Source of the DNA: a virus
Reading direction: 5' to 3' (one strand)
Virus record (IMG/VR): IMGVR_UViG_3300044621_001014
Location: 1 to 21,522 of that record
Length of the DNA stretch: 21,522 nucleotides
Shown here: in pieces, positions 1 to 6,486 of the stretch
Layout: the number at the start of each line of letters is the position of its first letter
How positions within the stretch are numbered: position 1 is the stretch's first letter
Program-made: the position numbers and the translations under genes
Notes under the pieces: generated by a model
What the model was told of the DNA's origin: nothing
What the model saw: the letters and a program-made list of their open reading frames with translations, nothing else
Database searches by the model: none

Positions 1-2
1 TT

Positions 3-1970
3 ATGAAAATTCTCTGGATTGACTTCGAGACACGCAGCCGCTGCGACCTGTCCTCGCGTGGAGTCTATAACTATGCACAAGACGGCACCACGGATGTGCT
101 ATGCATGTCCTACGCGTTTGATGACGATCCCGTTGTCACCTGGACTCCCGACATGCCGTTTCCCAATGCGGTACGCCAGCACACCGGGCAAATCCGGGCG
201 CACAATGCTGCCTTCGAGCGGCTCATATTCTGGTACGTCCTACAGTGTGACTTTCAACTCGAGCAGTTCTACTGCACCGCTACTCAAGCGCGTGCTAACT
301 GCCTACCGGGCAGCCTTGAAGACGTCGGACGCGCCATCAGCAGCAACATGCGCAAAGACCACCGAGGTAGCCAACTTATCCGCGCGCTTTCCATTCCACG
401 TGCCGATGGTACTTTCAATGATTCGCCCGAATTAATGGCCGAGATGATTCGCTATTGCGAGCAGGATGTCCGCTCCATGCGCGAGATCAGCAAGGCCATG
501 CGCCAGCTCACCGATGAAGAGCTGCTCGACTACCACGTCAACGAGCGCATTAACGACCGCGGCGTCTTGCTCGACCTGCCGCTCGCCCAGGCTGCGATCA
601 AGTACGCCGCGACCGAGATGGAAGAGATCGAGAACCTGGTGCAAGATATAACTAAGGGTGATATCTCTTCAGTCCGTAGTCCGCGCATGAAGGCGTGGGT
701 GATGGAGCGCGTCGGCGAGCAGGCGTTAAAGCTGATGGAGGTCTACAAAGACGGCGAAAAGAAGTACAGTATTGATAAGACGGTACGCGCCAACTTGCTC
801 ATCTTAGCCAAGGAGAATGCTGATGAAATTCCGGCCCATGTTGCGGACGTCATTCAATGCGCGGATGACCTCTGGGCGTCGTCGGTTGCGAAGTTCAGCC
901 GCCTTGGCGAGCTGGCTGACGAAGTTGATCACCGAGTACGAGGTGCATTTGTCTTCGCCGGAGGATCTGCCACCGGGCGTGCGTCAAGCTATGGGGCGCA
1001 GGTTCACAACTTCACCCGAAAGTGCGCAGCAGAACCCGATGACGTTAGGCACGCTATGGTCCGTGGCCACAGCGTCGTCCCAAGATTTGGAATTCGCGTT
1101 ACGGATGTTCTCAAGGGAATGCTCCGGCCCGCACTGATTCCTGCGCCTGGTAAACAGTTCGTTGTCGCCGACTGGTCGGCGGTCGAGGCCCGTGTCACTG
1201 CGTGGGCGTCCGCCGATTCGCAGGCCGAAGAGGTGCTAGATACCTTCCGCGCAGGCAAAGATATTTACATCCGCGAGGCCGCCGGTATTTACCGGGTGCC
1301 GTACGAAGAGATCGCCGAAGAGTACGAGCAGACCGGCGAGTCCGATCGGCGCCAGATCGGCAAGGTCGCCATTCTTTCACTCGGTTTCGGCGGCTCGATC
1401 GGCGCCTTTTCTGCGATGGGGCGCGTCTACAAGGTCTATATGCCCGAGTCGGACGCGCGGCGGATTGTGGATGCGTGGCGCCGTGCGAACGCGTGGGCGG
1501 TGCGTTACTGGGCGAAGCTCGAAGACGCTTACACACGCGCGCTACGTAACCCAGGGCGCGAGTTCTCAGCCGGGCGTGTGACGTACCTCTACGACGGTCA
1601 GCATCTCTGGTACGCGCTGCCCTCGGGGCGAATCCTGTGTTACCCATTCGCTAAGTTCGAGGGCGACGAGATCACCTATATCAAGGCGGCATGGAAACCG
1701 GCGGCCGACGCCAAAGAATGGCCGAGAGCGCGCTTGTGGAAGGGGTTGGCCTGTGAGAATATTACTCAGGCAATCGCACACGACTTGCTACGGCATTCTT
1801 TACGCCAATTAGATGACGTCGTGCTGCATGTGCATGATGAGATCGTTCTGGAGACGGCAGACCCTGAAGCACCCAATACCCTAAAGCAAGTGATGTGTAC
1901 GCCGCCTGACTGGGCGGCAGGACTACCTTTAAACGCTGGTGTCAAAACAATGACCCGGTACGGCAAATAA
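3..1970 (+). CDS. Family A DNA polymerase with 3'-5' proofreading exonuclease
   Basis: Replicative phage DNA polymerase of the bacterial Pol I (family A) type, 655 residues. The N-terminal proofreading domain shows ExoI DFETRS (D7, E9), ExoII AHNAAFE (N68, with E72 where many relatives have Asp) and ExoIII YCEQD (Y151, D155). The polymerase domain shows motif A DWSAVEAR (D390, E395), motif B from R450 through K454 to GFGG (461-464), and motif C HVHDE (D612, E613). There is no 5'-3' exonuclease domain, as is usual in phage forms. Aligned to E. coli Pol I, the Phe762 position is Leu458 and Tyr766 is Phe462. The ATG is two bases from the window edge, so its ribosome binding site cannot be seen, but the exonuclease motif begins right after it, supporting this start. 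It is followed by the primase-helicase, the other half of the replication module. The family assignment is very secure. Confidence 0.96.
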   Translation: MKILWIDFETRSRCDLSSRGVYNYAQDGTTDVLCMSYAFDDDPVVTWTPDMPFPNAVRQHTGQIRAHNAAFERLIFWYVLQCDFQLEQFYCTATQARANCLPGSLEDVGRAISSNMRKDHRGSQLIRALSIPRADGTFNDSPELMAEMIRYCEQDVRSMREISKAMRQLTDEELLDYHVNERINDRGVLLDLPLAQAAIKYAATEMEEIENLVQDITKGDISSVRSPRMKAWVMERVGEQALKLMEVYKDGEKKYSIDKTVRANLLILAKENADEIPAHVADVIQCADDLWASSVAKFSRLGELADEVDHRVRGAFVFAGGSATGRASSYGAQVHNFTRKCAAEPDDVRHAMVRGHSVVPRFGIRVTDVLKGMLRPALIPAPGKQFVVADWSAVEARVTAWASADSQAEEVLDTFRAGKDIYIREAAGIYRVPYEEIAEEYEQTGESDRRQIGKVAILSLGFGGSIGAFSAMGRVYKVYMPESDARRIVDAWRRANAWAVRYWAKLEDAYTRALRNPGREFSAGRVTYLYDGQHLWYALPSGRILCYPFAKFEGDEITYIKAAWKPAADAKEWPRARLWKGLACENITQAIAHDLLRHSLRQLDDVVLHVHDEIVLETADPEAPNTLKQVMCTPPDWAAGLPLNAGVKTMTRYGK

Positions 1971-1972
1971 AA

Positions 1973-1996
1973 AAAGCCGCCTGGCAGGGCGGCTTT
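1973..1996. terminator. Hairpin between polymerase and primase genes
   Basis: A perfect 9-bp stem (AAAGCCGCC with GGCGGCTTT) and 6-base loop sit three bases after the polymerase stop codon. On the + strand only three T follow the GC stem, so it would be a weak terminator or an mRNA-end stabiliser. On the - strand the stem is followed by a longer T tract, so it would work better against leftward transcription. Confidence 0.5.
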
Positions 1997-2016
1997 AACT
2001 ACTACGGGAGAAGCAT

Positions 2017-4320
2017 TTGGAGTTCTTAGAGTATCTCACAAAACTCGCGCCTGAAGGCGAAACCCTATTAATCGTTCGGCAAAAGCCGAAACTCAAAGAC
2101 GGACAGGTTGAACTGCACGCCGACGGGGCGGTTAAAGCCGTCTGGCCGGCGTTCTATCCTGATCACCGCCGCCGTGATGGCGAGGCGTGGTACGGCAACA
2201 CCGCGTCGTTTATCGTCGATCGGTTCACCGACGGCAAACCTAGCGCCAGCGCCGCGAATTGCGAGTACGTCTTGGTAATGGTGTTAGATGACGTCGGCGA
2301 CCCGGCCAAGGCACCTGAGACGCCGCCGTTAGCGCCCACCTGGATCATGGAGACGTCGCCGGGATCGTTTCAGTGGGGCTACGCGTTCTCGGAGCAGCCG
2401 ACCAAAGCCGACTATGCAGCGGCCATTAAAGCGATCGCAGCGGCTGGCTACAGCGACCCCGGCGCTTGCAACCCGGTGCGCAACTTTCGCCTGCCGGGCT
2501 CAGTTAACCTGAAACCCGGCCGCAATAGCTTTGCCGCGCAGTTGACCGAGTTTCACCCCGAGCGCGAATACACGTTAGACGAAATCTGCACGGCGTTGAA
2601 CGTCACGCCGGTGCCGGTCGAGTCGATCGGCGTTAATCCGATCAAACTGGCGGATGACGGTGGCGACGACGTCTTCGGGTGGCTGGGTGAGCATGGTCTG
2701 GTGCTCACCAAACCCAACCGCGAGGGATGGGCAGGCGTCGTCTGCCCGAATAAGGATCAGCACACGGACGGCAACCCGGAAGGGCGCTATAACCCGTCCT
2801 CGAGGGCGTATTGCTGCCTGCATTCGCACTGCATTGACTTGGGTTCTACGGACTTTTTGGCATGGGTGGCTGCCAATGGCGGCCCTGAACGCTCGCCTGG
2901 GCTACGCGAGGAACTGATCGTCGGCACAATGAACATGGCATTGGCCAAACTCGAACCGACGGACGAGTTCCCGGACGTGGCGGCCGAGGTGGTCGAGGCC
3001 GTCGAGCGCCGGCAATTGGCGCGTGTTGAGCGCGAGGGTTGGTATGAGCGCTTTGCGTACATTGTTGAGGATGAAGCGTACTTCGACCTGGTCGACCGCC
3101 GCGAGGTGACGCGCAGCGCCTTCAATGCCCTTTTCCGCCACATTAGCTGCCTGTCGATCCATAACGGCCGCCGAATCGAGGCGTCCGTCTGTTTCGACGA
3201 GAACCGGGACGCGAAAGGCGCGATGGCTTTGACCGGCATCACCTACGCGGCCGGCGATGGCGTGGTAGTGCGCCGTGATGGCGTCGAGTACGGCAACCGT
3301 TGGCGCGACGCGCGGCCGGTACCGGTGCCCGGCGACGCGTCCCCGTGGCTCGAGCATGTCGAGCGCATGGTGCCGAACTCGGACGAGCGCGAGCATTTGT
3401 TGAACGTCCTCGCTTACAAAACCCAAAACCCGAGCGTGAAAATCAATCACGCCGTCCTAGTCGGCGGTTTACCCGGAAGCGGCAAGGACACCATGATGGC
3501 GCCGTTTTTCTGGGCGATTGGCGGCGACACTAAACAAAACTGCAGCTTGGTGCGCAACGAGGAACTCACGTCGCAATGGGGCTATGCGCTCGAGTGCGAA
3601 GTGATGGAAATCGCCGAGCTGCGCCAGAGTGAAGCGCGTGACCGACGCGCGCTTGAGAATAGCCTGAAACCGATCATTGCAGCGCCGCCGGACTTTTTAC
3701 AGATCAACCGTAAGGGTTTGCACCCTTACATGGCGCCTAACCGCGTCCTAGTGGTGGCATTCTCAAACGAAAGGGCGGCGATTTCGATCCCAACTAACGA
3801 TCGGCGATGGTTCTGCCTATGGTCGGACGCCGGCCGGTTACCCGAAACTGACGCGCGGCGCTTGTGGACTTGGTATAAACACAAGGGTGGCTTTGCGGCC
3901 GTCGCGTCTTATTTACACAATCGCGACGTGTCAATGTTTAACCCAGGCGCCGCGCCGCCGATGACAGAAGCAAAAGCGATTATGATCGACCATGGTAGGT
4001 CGACGGCCGAATCGTACTTGGTCGAACTCATTACCGGCCGTGTGGGTGAATTCGCGGCCGGCGTTGTTGCGTCTCCGTTTTTCTCGCTTTGTGACCGCTT
4101 GGCCGGATCCGCACCGGCCGGTGTGAAAATCCCACCTATGGCGCTTTTGCACGCGTTAACTGAAGCGGGATGGGTGGACCTTGGCCGCGTACATTCGCGG
4201 GACTTCAATACGAAAAAACAACTATTCTGCGCGCCAGACATGGCCGACATGTCGCGTACTGAGCTCAGGCGCTTGGCCGAGCAACCGCCGACACCGGCGG
4301 CCGTGCGCTTGGTGAAATAA
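2017..4320 (+). CDS. Primase-helicase: AEP-like primase fused to SF3/DUF5906-like helicase
   Basis: 767-residue replication protein with two enzymatic halves. The N-terminal half looks like an archaeo-eukaryotic (RepB/phage type) primase: an acidic pair in VLDDVGD (D91, D92), a segment around W109-W120 (ETSPGSFQW), and NPVRNFRLPGSVN (152-164), all typical of phage primase-polymerases. A Cys/His cluster follows (C243, H249, C266/C267, H269, H271, C272), likely a zinc knuckle. The C-terminal half is a P-loop helicase: Walker A GLPGSGKD (K490), an acidic VMEIAEL segment (529-535) as likely Walker B, and NDRRWF (594-599), as in the DUF5906/superfamily 3 group. The start is TTG, chosen because GGGAG lies six bases upstream. 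It would prime and unwind DNA for the polymerase upstream. The helicase class is inferred from motifs only. Confidence 0.9.
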   Translation: MEFLEYLTKLAPEGETLLIVRQKPKLKDGQVELHADGAVKAVWPAFYPDHRRRDGEAWYGNTASFIVDRFTDGKPSASAANCEYVLVMVLDDVGDPAKAPETPPLAPTWIMETSPGSFQWGYAFSEQPTKADYAAAIKAIAAAGYSDPGACNPVRNFRLPGSVNLKPGRNSFAAQLTEFHPEREYTLDEICTALNVTPVPVESIGVNPIKLADDGGDDVFGWLGEHGLVLTKPNREGWAGVVCPNKDQHTDGNPEGRYNPSSRAYCCLHSHCIDLGSTDFLAWVAANGGPERSPGLREELIVGTMNMALAKLEPTDEFPDVAAEVVEAVERRQLARVEREGWYERFAYIVEDEAYFDLVDRREVTRSAFNALFRHISCLSIHNGRRIEASVCFDENRDAKGAMALTGITYAAGDGVVVRRDGVEYGNRWRDARPVPVPGDASPWLEHVERMVPNSDEREHLLNVLAYKTQNPSVKINHAVLVGGLPGSGKDTMMAPFFWAIGGDTKQNCSLVRNEELTSQWGYALECEVMEIAELRQSEARDRRALENSLKPIIAAPPDFLQINRKGLHPYMAPNRVLVVAFSNERAAISIPTNDRRWFCLWSDAGRLPETDARRLWTWYKHKGGFAAVASYLHNRDVSMFNPGAAPPMTEAKAIMIDHGRSTAESYLVELITGRVGEFAAGVVASPFFSLCDRLAGSAPAGVKIPPMALLHALTEAGWVDLGRVHSRDFNTKKQLFCAPDMADMSRTELRRLAEQPPTPAAVRLVK

Positions 4321-4324
4321 AAAA

Positions 4325-4356
4325 CCCCGATACTGCACCTGAAAACAGTATCGGGG
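4325..4356 (-). terminator. Strong terminator for the leftward operon
   Basis: An 11-bp perfect stem (CCCCGATACTG with CAGTATCGGGG) and a 10-base loop. Read on the - strand it is followed at once by six T, the classic Rho-independent form, so it ends the leftward small-gene operon. The T tract is formed by the A run over the stop codon of the primase gene on the other strand. A second imperfect hairpin (4362-4383, loop ACAT) lies just before it in the leftward transcript. On the + strand the stem lacks a T tract. Confidence 0.85.
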
Positions 4357-4440
4357 CAAAAGGCCGCGCCACATGGCGCCGCCAAGGGGAGATGACGCGC
4401 CTACAGTCTACGCAAAATTATCATCACGGCGGCAAAAAGT

Positions 4441-4722
4441 TTAATCAAAAGCATGGCGTCCGCCTCCCGATAGATAATCGGCCGCTTCCGTTTCTAGTCG
4501 GTTGACGGTTGATTCCTTCAAATAGCACGCGATATCGGCCGGACTGTCGCCTACGTGGGCGTGTACTAGCCATGCGGTAGCGTTGACGCCTACAGAGGCG
4601 TCCGCCGGTTCGTAATCAACCCATACGCGGAACATAACGTCATCTAGCAGTATCTCGACGCGCTCCAAATAATGCGGATAGGAGCGCCGAGCGCCTACTA
4701 CAGCGGCGGTATCAGTCATCAT
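4441..4722 (-). CDS. Hypothetical small phage protein (last gene of leftward operon)
   Basis: 93-residue acidic protein beginning MMTDTAAVV; I do not recognise a family. An ATG fifteen bases further upstream is open, but the internal ATG is preferred. GAGG sits seven bases before it, and its A is shared with the TAA stop of the upstream gene (TAATG), a standard translational coupling arrangement. The middle (ERVEILLDDVMFRVWVDY) predicts alternating beta strands and the C-terminal half looks helical (TVNRLETEAADYL). There are no cysteines in a metal pattern, no signal peptide and no membrane segment apart from a short alanine-rich stretch. It is the last gene before the terminator at 4325-4356. 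Function unknown; its place among small early-type phage genes suggests a non-structural role. Confidence 0.75.
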   Translation of the reverse strand: MMTDTAAVVGARRSYPHYLERVEILLDDVMFRVWVDYEPADASVGVNATAWLVHAHVGDSPADIACYLKESTVNRLETEAADYLSGGGRHAFD

Positions 4723-4988
4723 TAAAAAACCTCGCATAGTGGGATTGTCGAATCGTACTGAGCGGTATTGCCGAAATTGAGGTTGTCATACTTGACGCGC
4801 GTCAAATTGTTCAATTCGTCGAATTGCCGGACATATTCGGCCGTGGTGAGGTCTGCGCGGTGCGGAAACTTGCGGATGTCCTTCGGTTTCTTTGGCTTGT
4901 ACGGTTTGCGCGCAAGCTTGGCTAATTCGATCGGATCCCGATCAAATTTCACTTTGTAGGTAGTGCCATCAATGTTTATCGTTTGCAT
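4722..4988 (-). CDS. Hypothetical basic small phage protein
   Basis: 88-residue protein starting MQTINIDGTTYKVKF. The reading frame is open further upstream, to 5147, but this ATG has GGAGG seven bases before it and gives a plausible N-terminal beta hairpin, so the longer version is rejected. Residues 28-41 are strongly basic (RKPYKPKKPKDIRK), followed by a helical stretch with polar residues (TTAEYVRQFDELNNL). A basic surface of this kind could contact nucleic acid, but that is only a guess. Its stop codon overlaps the next start by one base. Family unknown. Confidence 0.75.
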   Translation of the reverse strand: MQTINIDGTTYKVKFDRDPIELAKLARKPYKPKKPKDIRKFPHRADLTTAEYVRQFDELNNLTRVKYDNLNFGNTAQYDSTIPLCEVF

Positions 4989-5002
4989 AATTAAGCCTCC
5001 GT

Positions 5003-5467
5003 TTAGTAATCTTGCAACAGTTCGCGTATCTGGCGGACTGTTTCCGGTGAAAAATGCTTGCGCAGCGCAACGCCTATTTCTAAACAAGCTTTGTAGGTGT
5101 TTAGCGCCTTGATCGAATCGTCCGAGTAGCCAAAGGTTGCGCACCAATCATGAAAATTTTCATCTGCTGCGCTTGCGTCCATGGTTAGCGAGTGCAACAC
5201 GTCCGCAATTTTGGGTTTTCTAGCTATATCAGAGCCAAATTTCACCTTTTTGCGGTGACCTAAGCCGGTGAAATAGTCTGTAGACCAATAACCGGCTTTG
5301 CTAGAGATAGATACGCGCCACTGATCGCACGGCCAATCGTCGCGCCTAGTCTCGCAGACATAATCAATTTGTATAGGTAAAGTTTCCAGCGATTCAATAG
5401 TGTCAAAAGTAGTGTTAAGCATGGTCGGATCACTTTCAAGAAAAGGATTAAGCAACGCGCAGGACAT
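5003..5467 (-). CDS. Conserved-type phage hypothetical protein
   Basis: 154 residues. The C-terminal part (DENFHDWCATFGYSDDS, then KALNTYKACLEIGVALRKHF) follows a pattern I recognise from small proteins in many phage early regions (aromatic, acidic 'W-C-x-E/T-F-G-Y-D' then a helix with lysines), for which no function is established to my knowledge. A run LPIQIDYVCETRRDDW with later SSKAGYWSTDYFTGLG suggests a beta-sheet N-terminal half. The start is uncertain. ATG 5467 overlaps the upstream gene by 20 bases with a weak AGG six bases before it. ATG 5422 (MLNTTFDT) would leave a 25-base gap but has no clear Shine-Dalgarno. Non-structural role inferred from operon position. Confidence 0.8.
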   Translation of the reverse strand: MSCALLNPFLESDPTMLNTTFDTIESLETLPIQIDYVCETRRDDWPCDQWRVSISSKAGYWSTDYFTGLGHRKKVKFGSDIARKPKIADVLHSLTMDASAADENFHDWCATFGYSDDSIKALNTYKACLEIGVALRKHFSPETVRQIRELLQDY

Positions 5468-5663
5468 AGTGCGCCTGCGTAGGACCTGATATGTCGGTAG
5501 ATTCGCCGATCAACAGATCGGTGACATAGGCTATGTCGTCGGCCGAGTAGCCATTGTCGCTATTGAAAAAGTCCACGCCGTGGATTTCCGTGACGAATTC
5601 ATCGGTGGACACGTTCCACACGCAAACAAATTGTTCGTGGCCATACATTTGATTTTTTTCCAT
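5448..5663 (-). CDS. Hypothetical small phage protein
   Basis: 71-residue acidic protein starting MEKNQMYG. AAGGGG lies six bases before the ATG, a strong ribosome binding site shared in form with the other genes of this operon. The sequence alternates beta-like (EQFVCVWNVST, FVTEIHGVDFF) and helix-like (SADDIAYVTDLLIGE) segments and ends in a predicted strand (AHYVLRVA). The 'GYSADDIAYV..L..GE' pattern resembles small uncharacterised proteins of other phages, but I cannot name a family. The 3' end overlaps the preferred start of the next gene by 20 bases. Confidence 0.75.
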   Translation of the reverse strand: MEKNQMYGHEQFVCVWNVSTDEFVTEIHGVDFFNSDNGYSADDIAYVTDLLIGESTDISGPTQAHYVLRVA

Positions 5664-5675
5664 AATGTTCCCCTT

Positions 5676-5954
5676 TTAGAATGTTTCAACAAAGTCGACG
5701 ATATCTTGCCAATTGTCGGACGTTACATATGCCACTTGGTCACCGTCCTTGACGCGCTCGGCCGTAAATCGTGCGTGTCCGGAATACTCACGTTCGCTCG
5801 GATTCGCGAAATCTACCCATAGGCAAAGAAAATCACTCGCGCCGATGTCCTTGGTGAAATGCGGACATACGTCATTGTGATAAGAATTGCCTTCAAAGCC
5901 AGCCGGAATAGTCACGTCAAGAACAAAGTCGGGAAATTCAGTTTTGTAGGTCAT
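5676..5954 (-). CDS. Hypothetical small phage protein
   Basis: 92 residues starting MTYKTEFPDF. A longer frame is open to 6107, but the internal ATG at 5954 has AAAGGG six bases upstream, and the longer version would run through the separate 30-residue gene in another frame. Sequence features are a beta-rich N-terminus, a CPHF motif, then LWVDFANPSEREYSGHARFTAE. The pairing of an 'LWVDY/F' strand with an 'RE..G..RF' strand is seen in small phage early proteins of unknown function. It ends in a helix rich in acidic and aromatic residues (DNWQDIVDFVETF). No enzyme motif is visible. Confidence 0.8.
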   Translation of the reverse strand: MTYKTEFPDFVLDVTIPAGFEGNSYHNDVCPHFTKDIGASDFLCLWVDFANPSEREYSGHARFTAERVKDGDQVAYVTSDNWQDIVDFVETF

Positions 5955-5965
5955 GACTAACCCTT

Positions 5966-6058
5966 TCAGAATGACAGCAAAAAGTAAAAGAATGCCCACA
6001 TAATCAGCGCGCCGAGAGCGCCGCCGATCATCTCTAAGAGTGTTGGTTTCGTGTTCAT
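5966..6058 (-). CDS. 30-residue single-span membrane peptide (first gene of leftward operon)
   Basis: Short gene reading MNTKPTLLEMIGG and then a hydrophobic helix (about residues 11-30, ALGALIMWAFFYFLLSF) to the stop. AAGGGG lies seven bases before the ATG, matching the sites of its operon neighbours, which is the main reason to believe it is translated. It ends eleven bases before the next start. The peptide has a short charged/polar N-terminus and a membrane segment running to the last residue, which suggests insertion in the inner membrane. The role is unknown; small early phage membrane peptides can alter host membrane functions, but nothing here proves that. Confidence 0.65.
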   Translation of the reverse strand: MNTKPTLLEMIGGALGALIMWAFFYFLLSF

Positions 6059-6105
6059 TTGATAACCCCTTCGTTTTGTTTTGTAAAAGATTGTGCTGCA
6101 GAAGC

Positions 6106-6133
6106 AAAATAGCACACTTTTAGAGAATGTAAA
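6106..6133 (-). promoter_or_regulatory. Likely promoter of the leftward small-gene operon
   Basis: On the - strand TTTACA (6128-6133) and TATTTT (6106-6111) are separated by 16 bases, a reasonable sigma-70-like pair, 48 bases upstream of the first ATG of the operon. A 7-bp inverted repeat (TGTAAAA with TTTTACA, 5-base spacer, 6128-6146) covers the -35 element and could be an operator. The -10 is a moderate match. Confidence 0.45.
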
Positions 6134-6226
6134 AGAATTTTTTACATCCCAAGTGAATAACCCTTAAAAGTGTAAGGGCTTTAGCGGTTTTATGGGTCTA
6201 AAACGCGTTTTGTGGGTTGTGGGATG

Positions 6227-6263
6227 ACCCACGGAAAAGCGTTGATACGCTTAGGTTTTGGGG
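6227..6263. repeat. Direct repeat, copy 1 (37 bases)
   Basis: Matches 6294-6330 at an offset of 67 bases with three mismatches clustered at 6251-6253. The first 24 bases and the last 10 are identical between copies. It contains a small hairpin AGCGT-TGAT-ACGCT and starts with the ACCCAC motif that recurs through the region. Confidence 0.85.
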
Positions 6264-6277
6264 TTTTGTGGGTCTTT

Positions 6278-6287
6278 TGTGGGTCAT
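6278..6287 (+). repeat. Decamer TGTGGGTCAT, direct copy
   Basis: Exact copy of a decamer found also at 6344-6353, and inverted at 6444-6453 and 6462-6471. Shorter matches (TGTGGGT or ACCCAC) lie at 6211, 6228, 6267, 6294 and 6498. Confidence 0.8.
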
Positions 6288-6293
6288 GGCGCA

Positions 6294-6330
6294 ACCCACG
6301 GAAAAGCGTTGATACGCCACGGTTTTGGGG
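6294..6330. repeat. Direct repeat, copy 2 (37 bases)
   Basis: Second copy of the repeat at 6227-6263. The inner hairpin is GCGT-TGAT-ACGC, one pair shorter than in copy 1. The stretch between copies (6264-6293) carries two further TGTGGGTC motifs. Confidence 0.85.
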
Positions 6331-6343
6331 CATTTTATAGGGT

Positions 6344-6353
6344 TGTGGGTCAT
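6344..6353 (+). repeat. Decamer TGTGGGTCAT, direct copy
   Basis: Second exact direct copy, about 60 bases upstream of the TTGACA element at 6412. Confidence 0.8.
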
Positions 6354-6411
6354 TCTTTTTTCAAGTTGTCGGAAATTACACAGAATTGTGAAATAATGGC
6401 CGCGCCAAGAT

Positions 6412-6439
6412 TTGACAGTTGGAGAGGCAGCGATTAAAA
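6412..6439 (+). promoter_or_regulatory. Likely rightward promoter upstream of the 69-residue gene
   Basis: A perfect TTGACA (6412-6417) is followed after 16 bases by TTAAAA (6434-6439). Transcription would start around 6446, inside the inverted decamer pair, about 40 bases before the ATG at 6487. Direct decamer copies lie upstream, so the promoter is bracketed by repeats that could be repressor sites. Confidence 0.5.
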
Positions 6440-6443
6440 ACAC

Positions 6444-6453
6444 ATGACCCACA
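6444..6453 (-). repeat. Decamer, inverted copy (ATGACCCACA)
   Basis: Inverted copy lying where transcription from the 6412 promoter would begin. It is followed by a partial copy (TTGCCCACA) and a second full inverted copy at 6462. Confidence 0.8.
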
Positions 6454-6461
6454 TTGCCCAC

Positions 6462-6471
6462 ATGACCCACA
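6462..6471 (-). repeat. Decamer, inverted copy (ATGACCCACA)
   Basis: Second exact inverted copy, 18 bases after the first, so both lie on nearly the same helix face. This is the typical placing of operator sites over a start point. Confidence 0.8.
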
Positions 6472-6486
6472 TCGTTTTTTGACAAC

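Larger units (their letters stand above)
6059..6486. promoter_or_regulatory. Noncoding repeat-rich region between divergent transcription units
   Basis: This 428-base region has no convincing gene. It holds the leftward promoter and its inverted repeat, a hairpin-forming CCCTTA/TAAGGG (6161-6178), a 12-bp palindrome AAAACGCGTTTT (6200-6211), a direct repeat pair (6227-6263, 6294-6330), multiple GTGGGT/ACCCAC motifs on both strands, a CACA/TGTG dyad (6379-6390) and a rightward TTGACA promoter. Repeat clustering, AT-rich patches and position between divergent units are what one expects of a phage operator region or a replication origin. Which of these it is cannot be decided from sequence alone. 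Confidence 0.6.

Noticed and set aside
4989-5147. Upstream extension of the 88-residue gene to an ATG at 5147
   Set aside because: GGAGG is placed seven bases before the internal ATG at 4988; the extension overlaps a well-supported gene in another frame.
6444-6482. 12-codon frame MTHIAHMTHIVF after the rightward promoter
   Set aside because: It arises simply because the decamer ATGACCCACA contains ATG; too short and with a poorly spaced GGAGAGG upstream.
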